A stretch of 10,078 nucleotides of DNA from Candidatus Zhuqueibacterota bacterium (GTDB taxonomy: Bacteria > Zhuqueibacterota > Zhuqueibacteria > Zhuqueibacterales > Zhuqueibacteraceae), in the NCBI GenBank assembly GCA_013361015.1, contig JABWAN010000115.1, forward strand, positions 1-10,078. The letters run 5' to 3'. Positions 7,043 to 10,078 of the stretch are shown one piece after another. The stretch's first letter is position 1, and each line of letters begins with the position of its first letter. The notes beneath the pieces are model-generated. The model did not search any database, was not told the DNA's origin, and worked only from the letters and a program-made list of their open reading frames with translations. The position numbers and the translations under genes are program-made.

Positions 7043-7699
7043 TCAAACCTCCCGAAAGATAAACCTCCGCCCGCCGACTTCGATGCGATCGTTAAACGCG
7101 AGTTTGGCATTCATCACGAAGACGCCGTTGAGGCGCACGCACGGTTGCGCGGTTTCGCTGCAAATATAGAAGCTCGTGCCGCGTTGTGCGATCGAGGCGC
7201 GAATCTTTTCGCGCGACGGCACGCGAATATCGACCTCGCCCTCGTTGCCCAGTGCGGCTTTGCCGTTCGTAATCGCGAACACCGCATTGTTGGCTTCGTT
7301 GATGAGCAGGCCGGTCGTGCTCGTGCTCGGCTCGGAAGGTTGGTGCGGCAGTGCAAAGCTGCGTGTGTGCAGCTTCGTAACTTCTCCGCGCAGAGTAGCC
7401 AGTTCCATCATGTCGCTGAACGTCAACTCATATGCGCCGATCTTAATCTCATCGCCGTCCGTGAGCAGCATCGGCGCGGTAATGCGATTACCGTTGATAA
7501 AAACGCCGTTCGTGCTCTTGAGATCTTCGATCTTGAAATGATTGCCGTTCTCACGCCGCAAACGCGCGTGCACGCGCGACACCGTGAGATCGGCCAGGCG
7601 CACTTCGTTGCCCGGCTCGCGCCCAACTTTTAGCTCGTCGCCTGTAAGCTCCAGCTCGGACAAGAGCAAACCATCTTTTCGAATACGCAGTCGTGCCAT
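7043..7699 (-). CDS. Tandem FHA-domain protein, second FHA degenerate
   Basis: 218 residues, soluble. The first FHA domain (about 3-96) has the full phosphothreonine-binding set: GR (26-27), SRVH (41-44) and STNG (62-65). A Ser/Thr/Pro-rich linker (about 112-130, PSEPSTSTTG) leads to a second FHA-like fold (about 131-217) in which GR reads GN (151-152), the SxxH His is gone (EKIRASI), and only the NG of STNG remains (191-192). The protein should read phosphothreonine marks in the cytoplasm, most simply those made by the kinase encoded two genes downstream; the linker could itself be phosphorylated. This partnership is inferred from gene order. It is the first gene of the three-gene block. The ATG lacks an obvious Shine-Dalgarno but sits directly before a normal FHA N-terminus. 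Confidence 0.92.
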   Translation of the reverse strand: MARLRIRKDGLLLSELELTGDELKVGREPGNEVRLADLTVSRVHARLRRENGNHFKIEDLKSTNGVFINGNRITAPMLLTDGDEIKIGAYELTFSDMMELATLRGEVTKLHTRSFALPHQPSEPSTSTTGLLINEANNAVFAITNGKAALGNEGEVDIRVPSREKIRASIAQRGTSFYICSETAQPCVRLNGVFVMNAKLAFNDRIEVGGRRFIFREV

Positions 7700-7733
7700 G
7701 GGAAGAAATTTCAGTCAACCAATCTCAAAACGT

Positions 7734-7762
7734 GTCATAGCGCAGGCTTTTGCTTTTTGAAA
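7734..7762 (-). promoter_or_regulatory. Weak sigma70-like promoter candidate for the FHA / LysM-FecR / kinase block
   Basis: On the minus strand TTTCAA (7762-7757) and TATGAC (7739-7734) are spaced by exactly 17 bp, giving a leader of roughly 28 nt before the FHA start. The -35 match is poor, so this rests mainly on spacing and placement. Confidence 0.2.
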
Positions 7763-7811
7763 TCTGCGAAGCGCTTTAATATCTAAAGAGAAAATTCCGT
7801 GCAAAAATAGC

Positions 7812-7905
7812 AAAAAATTTAGCCACAGAATTACACAGAAACTCACAGAAAGAAGTCATTTTTTGTTAGGGAAGAATTCTGTGGCCTTCCGTGTGATTCT
7901 GTGGC
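7812..7905 (-). terminator. Long hairpin plus T-tract after nadE, likely intrinsic terminator
   Basis: Positions 7822-7850 pair with 7877-7905: 24 Watson-Crick pairs, 2 G-T pairs and 3 mismatches over 29 positions, with a 26-nt loop. Read on the minus strand, the stem is followed by TAAA and then TTTTTT (7817-7812), as in a Rho-independent terminator. It begins 23 nt after the nadE stop. On the plus strand the stem is followed by T5 (7912-7916), but no plus-strand gene ends here. The stem is longer than a normal terminator, so it may be a repeat element used as one. Confidence 0.5.
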
Positions 7906-7909
7906 CTTC
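7824..7909. repeat. Phased CACAGAA repeats and ATTCTGTGGCCTTC direct repeat
   Basis: CACAGAA occurs three times at exact 10-bp intervals (7824, 7834, 7844). The other arm of the hairpin carries a 14-bp direct repeat, ATTCTGTGGCCTTC, at 7876-7889 and 7896-7909, a 20-bp period. The element is thus built of 10-bp units on opposite strands. CACAGA-rich intergenic runs of this sort occur in many bacterial genomes as short dispersed repeats. Confidence 0.5.
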
Positions 7910-7927
7910 TCTTTTTGGTTCCGGCGC

Positions 7928-9655
7928 TCATGTATGTTGTTGCGGCATAAAGCCGTTGGTGATCGGCATGCGGCGGTCTTTGTCGAAATTCTTTTGCGTG
8001 ATTTTAATGCCGGGCGCGGCTTGCCGGCGTTTGTATTCCGCGCGATCGATGAGTCGAATGACGTCCTTCACAATGTGAGCGGGAATGCCGAGGGCCACAA
8101 TCTCGGCATAACTGCGGTCTTGCTCGACGTACTCGGCAATAATGCGATCGAGCACGTCGTAAGGCGGCAGCGCATCTTGATCGGTCTGATTCGGCCGCAA
8201 CTCCGCAGTGGGCGCGCGCGCAATCGTGCGCCGCGGAATCACGGGCGTGGCGAACGCATGCTCATTCACCCATTGCGAGAGCGCATAAACCAGCGTCTTC
8301 GCCACGTCTTTCAACACGGCAAAACCGCCGACCATATCGCCGTAGAGCGTGCTGTAGCCAACCGCGGACTCGCTTTTGTTGCTGGTGGAAAGCACGAGCC
8401 AGCCGAACTTGTTCGAGAGCGCCATGAGCAGTATGCCGCGTGTGCGCGCCTGCAGGTTTTCTTCGGTAATATCGCGCTCCCTATTTTTGAACGCGCCCGC
8501 CAGCACTTTTTCGAATGCCAGCACGGGCTCTTCGATGGGCAGCGTGATGGTTTGCAGCTTGAGATTGCGCGCCAGCTCTTCGGCATCTGTGATGCTTTCG
8601 GAGGCCGTAAACCGGCTGGGCATGAGCACACCGACGACATTTTCCGGCCCGAGCGCGGCAGTCGCAATAGCCGCGGTCAGGGCGGAATCGATGCCGCCGC
8701 TCAAGCCGAGCACCACTTGCTTGAAGCCGTTCTTGCGCACGTAATCGCGCGTGCCTAAGACCAGTGCTGCAAAAATTTCGTCGAGCGGCTCACGTGCAGT
8801 TTCAATCATTGGCGGTTTGCTCGCTGCGCGTGAGTTAAGTGCGGGCAGCGTGAGGTGCACTTCATTCAGCGCGTAGCGATCCTGCAAACCCAATTCAGGG
8901 CGCGGCAGGCTCGTGGGCAGATCGAGATCGGCAAAGATCGCCTCTTCTTCGAATTGATGGCTGCGCAACAGCAATTGGCCCTCCGGCCCGTAGATCAAAG
9001 CCTGGCCGTCGAACACCAGCTCGTCCTGCCCGCCCACGAGATTCACGTACACGAAATGCGCGCGACACCGCCGCGCGAGATCAGAAACCAGCCGTTCGCG
9101 CTCTGCGCCTTTTCTGAAATGATAAGGCGAGGCGGAGATATTGACAATGATTTGCGCACCGCCTTCAGAGGCTTCGAATTCTGAAATGTTTTCGTGCACC
9201 CAAATGTCTTCGCAGATATTCACGCCGAGACGGAGGCCCTCGCACGCGAGCACGAGCGGCTGCGTTCCGGGCGTGAAATAGCGACGCTCGTCGAACACGC
9301 CGTAATTGGGCAAGCAAATTTTGCGATAGAGGGCAGCGAGTTTACCGTTCGCGCAAATGCCCGCGGCGTTATAGATGCGCTCGTTTTTCTTTTCCACGAA
9401 GCCTGCGATGACCGTGAGCTCGCGGCTGGCGTGAGCCAGGGCCTCAAGGCCCGCGCGGTTCGCCTCCGCGAAGTCTTTACGCAATACCAAATCTTCCGGC
9501 GGATAACCGCAAACCGCAAGCTCGGGGAAGATCACGAAGCGCGCGCCGTGCTTGCGCGCTTGCTCGACATAGCCCACCATGCGCGCGACGTTGTTGGCAA
9601 TGTCGCCCACGCGCGGGTTCATCTGAATCAATGCGAAGCGATAGGTATTAGCCAT
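7928..9655 (-). CDS. nadE: Glutamine-dependent NAD(+) synthetase
   Basis: 575 residues, normal for the two-domain form. It makes NAD from deamido-NAD, ATP and glutamine, the last step of NAD biosynthesis, in the cytoplasm. The N-terminal nitrilase-type glutaminase (about 5-270) shows the catalytic triad Glu45 (FPELAVCGYPPEDL), Lys112 (YRKICLPNYGVFDE) and Cys148 (NICEDIW). The C-terminal synthetase (about 290-568) has the PP-loop motif SGGIDSALTA (319-328) and the substrate-binding stretch STSNKSESAVGYSTLYGDMVGG (423-444). It ends RRMPITNGF, usual for the family. All key residues are present. The ATG directly precedes the canonical start of the nitrilase fold. No strong Shine-Dalgarno is visible; a TAAAAT that could serve as a -10 box lies at 9679-9674. 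It is followed by a terminator-like hairpin and appears to be a single transcription unit. Confidence 0.98.
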   Translation of the reverse strand: MANTYRFALIQMNPRVGDIANNVARMVGYVEQARKHGARFVIFPELAVCGYPPEDLVLRKDFAEANRAGLEALAHASRELTVIAGFVEKKNERIYNAAGICANGKLAALYRKICLPNYGVFDERRYFTPGTQPLVLACEGLRLGVNICEDIWVHENISEFEASEGGAQIIVNISASPYHFRKGAERERLVSDLARRCRAHFVYVNLVGGQDELVFDGQALIYGPEGQLLLRSHQFEEEAIFADLDLPTSLPRPELGLQDRYALNEVHLTLPALNSRAASKPPMIETAREPLDEIFAALVLGTRDYVRKNGFKQVVLGLSGGIDSALTAAIATAALGPENVVGVLMPSRFTASESITDAEELARNLKLQTITLPIEEPVLAFEKVLAGAFKNRERDITEENLQARTRGILLMALSNKFGWLVLSTSNKSESAVGYSTLYGDMVGGFAVLKDVAKTLVYALSQWVNEHAFATPVIPRRTIARAPTAELRPNQTDQDALPPYDVLDRIIAEYVEQDRSYAEIVALGIPAHIVKDVIRLIDRAEYKRRQAAPGIKITQKNFDKDRRMPITNGFMPQQHT

Positions 9656-9763
9656 GCGAATGCGCTCGGGTTGATTTTAAAGTGAAGCAAAGTAATTTTT
9701 GGCGGGAGCAAAAGCAAGATGGAAGATGCTAGATAAAGGTGGGCACTCAACCCCACGGTGAAA

Positions 9764-9800
9764 ACGTGCGCGCTTCTGCCGAAAGAAGTGTAAAGCACGT
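9764..9800 (-). terminator. Nested inverted repeat downstream of the HicA gene, possible terminator
   Basis: ACGTGC (9764-9769) pairs with GCACGT (9795-9800), and CTTCT (9773-9777) with AGAAG (9784-9788), giving a two-tier hairpin with an internal loop. On the minus strand the stem runs into TTTT, so it could end transcripts from the HicA gene about 56 nt after its stop. The T-tract is short and the internal loop is large. Confidence 0.3.
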
Positions 9801-9814
9801 CGGCTGCGCAGCCG
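9801..9814. repeat. 14-bp perfect palindrome CGGCTGCGCAGCCG
   Basis: This perfect palindrome abuts the inverted repeat ending at 9800. As RNA it would be a 5-bp GC-rich stem with a 4-nt loop; as DNA it could be a binding site. No gene is visible in the 9656-9856 gap apart from these structures. Confidence 0.35.
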
Positions 9815-9856
9815 TAATGATGATTGGCCGAGTTCATCGATGGAGTTTCGAGGCCT

Positions 9857-10075
9857 TTAAAGCTTCTCCCAATCGGATTTGTCAATGCCACCTTGCCGTA
9901 AAATTCTGGCGAGCAGATCGCGACCGATATCGCTTTGGTGAGGGTTGGGAATCGCTAGTTTGATTTCGCCTTTAATCATGTATTGATGCTTGCCGCCGGC
10001 GTAAGGGCCTTCGAATCCCAGCTCTCGGAGATTGTGGATCAGATCATTCCTTTTGATTGGGCCGAACTGCGGCAT
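9857..10075 (-). CDS. hicA: HicA-family toxin (YcfA-like mRNA interferase)
   Basis: 72 residues, the normal HicA size. HicA toxins are small dsRBD-like ribonucleases that cleave mRNA and are neutralised by HicB. Visible features: the N-terminal helix KRNDLIHNLRELGFEG (8-23), GGKHQYM (27-33) with the catalytic His at position 29-30 of the fold, a beta segment with IPNPHQSDIG (42-51), and LLARILRQGGIDKSDW (54-69). The His29-type catalytic residue and the general fold match the family. The start is ATG, three bases inside the right edge, so the RBS is not visible. No HicB is encoded in the 200 bp downstream. In the related hicB-hicA order the antitoxin would lie upstream, beyond this window. Family call is firm; toxicity is not shown. 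Confidence 0.82.
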   Translation of the reverse strand: MPQFGPIKRNDLIHNLRELGFEGPYAGGKHQYMIKGEIKLAIPNPHQSDIGRDLLARILRQGGIDKSDWEKL

Positions 10076-10078
10076 TAT

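Noticed and set aside
6979..7110. N-terminal extension of the LysM-FecR frame by 44 codons
   Set aside because: It overlaps the FHA gene by 68 bases and would bury the signal anchor behind an unlike segment; the ATG at 6978 is better.
6827..7633. 268-codon plus-strand frame opposite the FHA and LysM-FecR genes
   Set aside because: It is antisense to two clearly recognisable proteins and has no domain-like sequence or RBS of note.
7901..8758. 285-codon plus-strand frame opposite nadE
   Set aside because: It is a shadow of the GC-rich nadE coding strand; the translation is rich in Arg, His and Gly without any family resemblance.

Overview
The window looks like a chromosomal segment of a free-living Gram-negative bacterium outside the well-studied groups. 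The clues are a futalosine-route menaquinone gene (mqnD type), a two-domain glutamine-dependent NAD synthetase, a eukaryotic-like Ser/Thr kinase with a CHASE2 sensor, periplasmic LysM and FecR domains, moderately GC-rich genes and palindromic intergenic repeats. Such combinations are known from Acidobacteriota, Calditrichota/KSB1-like lineages and relatives. The phylum cannot be fixed from this sequence alone. No rRNA, tRNA, CRISPR array or transposase is visible.

Layout. At the left edge a 3'-truncated mqnD (1-791, minus, GTG start) is transcribed away from a plus-strand cluster. The 392-bp divergent spacer holds several TTCAGC-containing palindromes. The plus cluster is an NtrC-type response regulator (1184-2728), an unrecognised soluble protein (2777-3187) and a small one-TM protein (3292-3597). 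The regulator keeps its receiver and Fis-type HTH domains, but its AAA+ domain has lost several residues needed for sigma54 activation.

Convergent to this is a minus-strand block, in transcription order: a HicA-type toxin (9857-10075), nadE (7928-9655), a long hairpin that probably terminates nadE transcripts, a tandem-FHA protein (7043-7699), a LysM-FecR envelope protein (5986-6978), a 93-bp MITE-like palindromic repeat with a tiny leader ORF, and a CHASE2 Ser/Thr kinase (3685-5808).

How they may work together. FHA, LysM-FecR and CHASE2-kinase form a plausible envelope-to-cytoplasm phospho-signalling module. The kinase has an extracytoplasmic sensor and an intact catalytic core, the FHA protein has one intact phosphothreonine-binding domain, and the LysM-FecR protein could touch peptidoglycan. 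This grouping is the best candidate for a little-described system here. The degenerate NtrC-type regulator with its two unknown partners is the second. mqnD and nadE are housekeeping cofactor genes.
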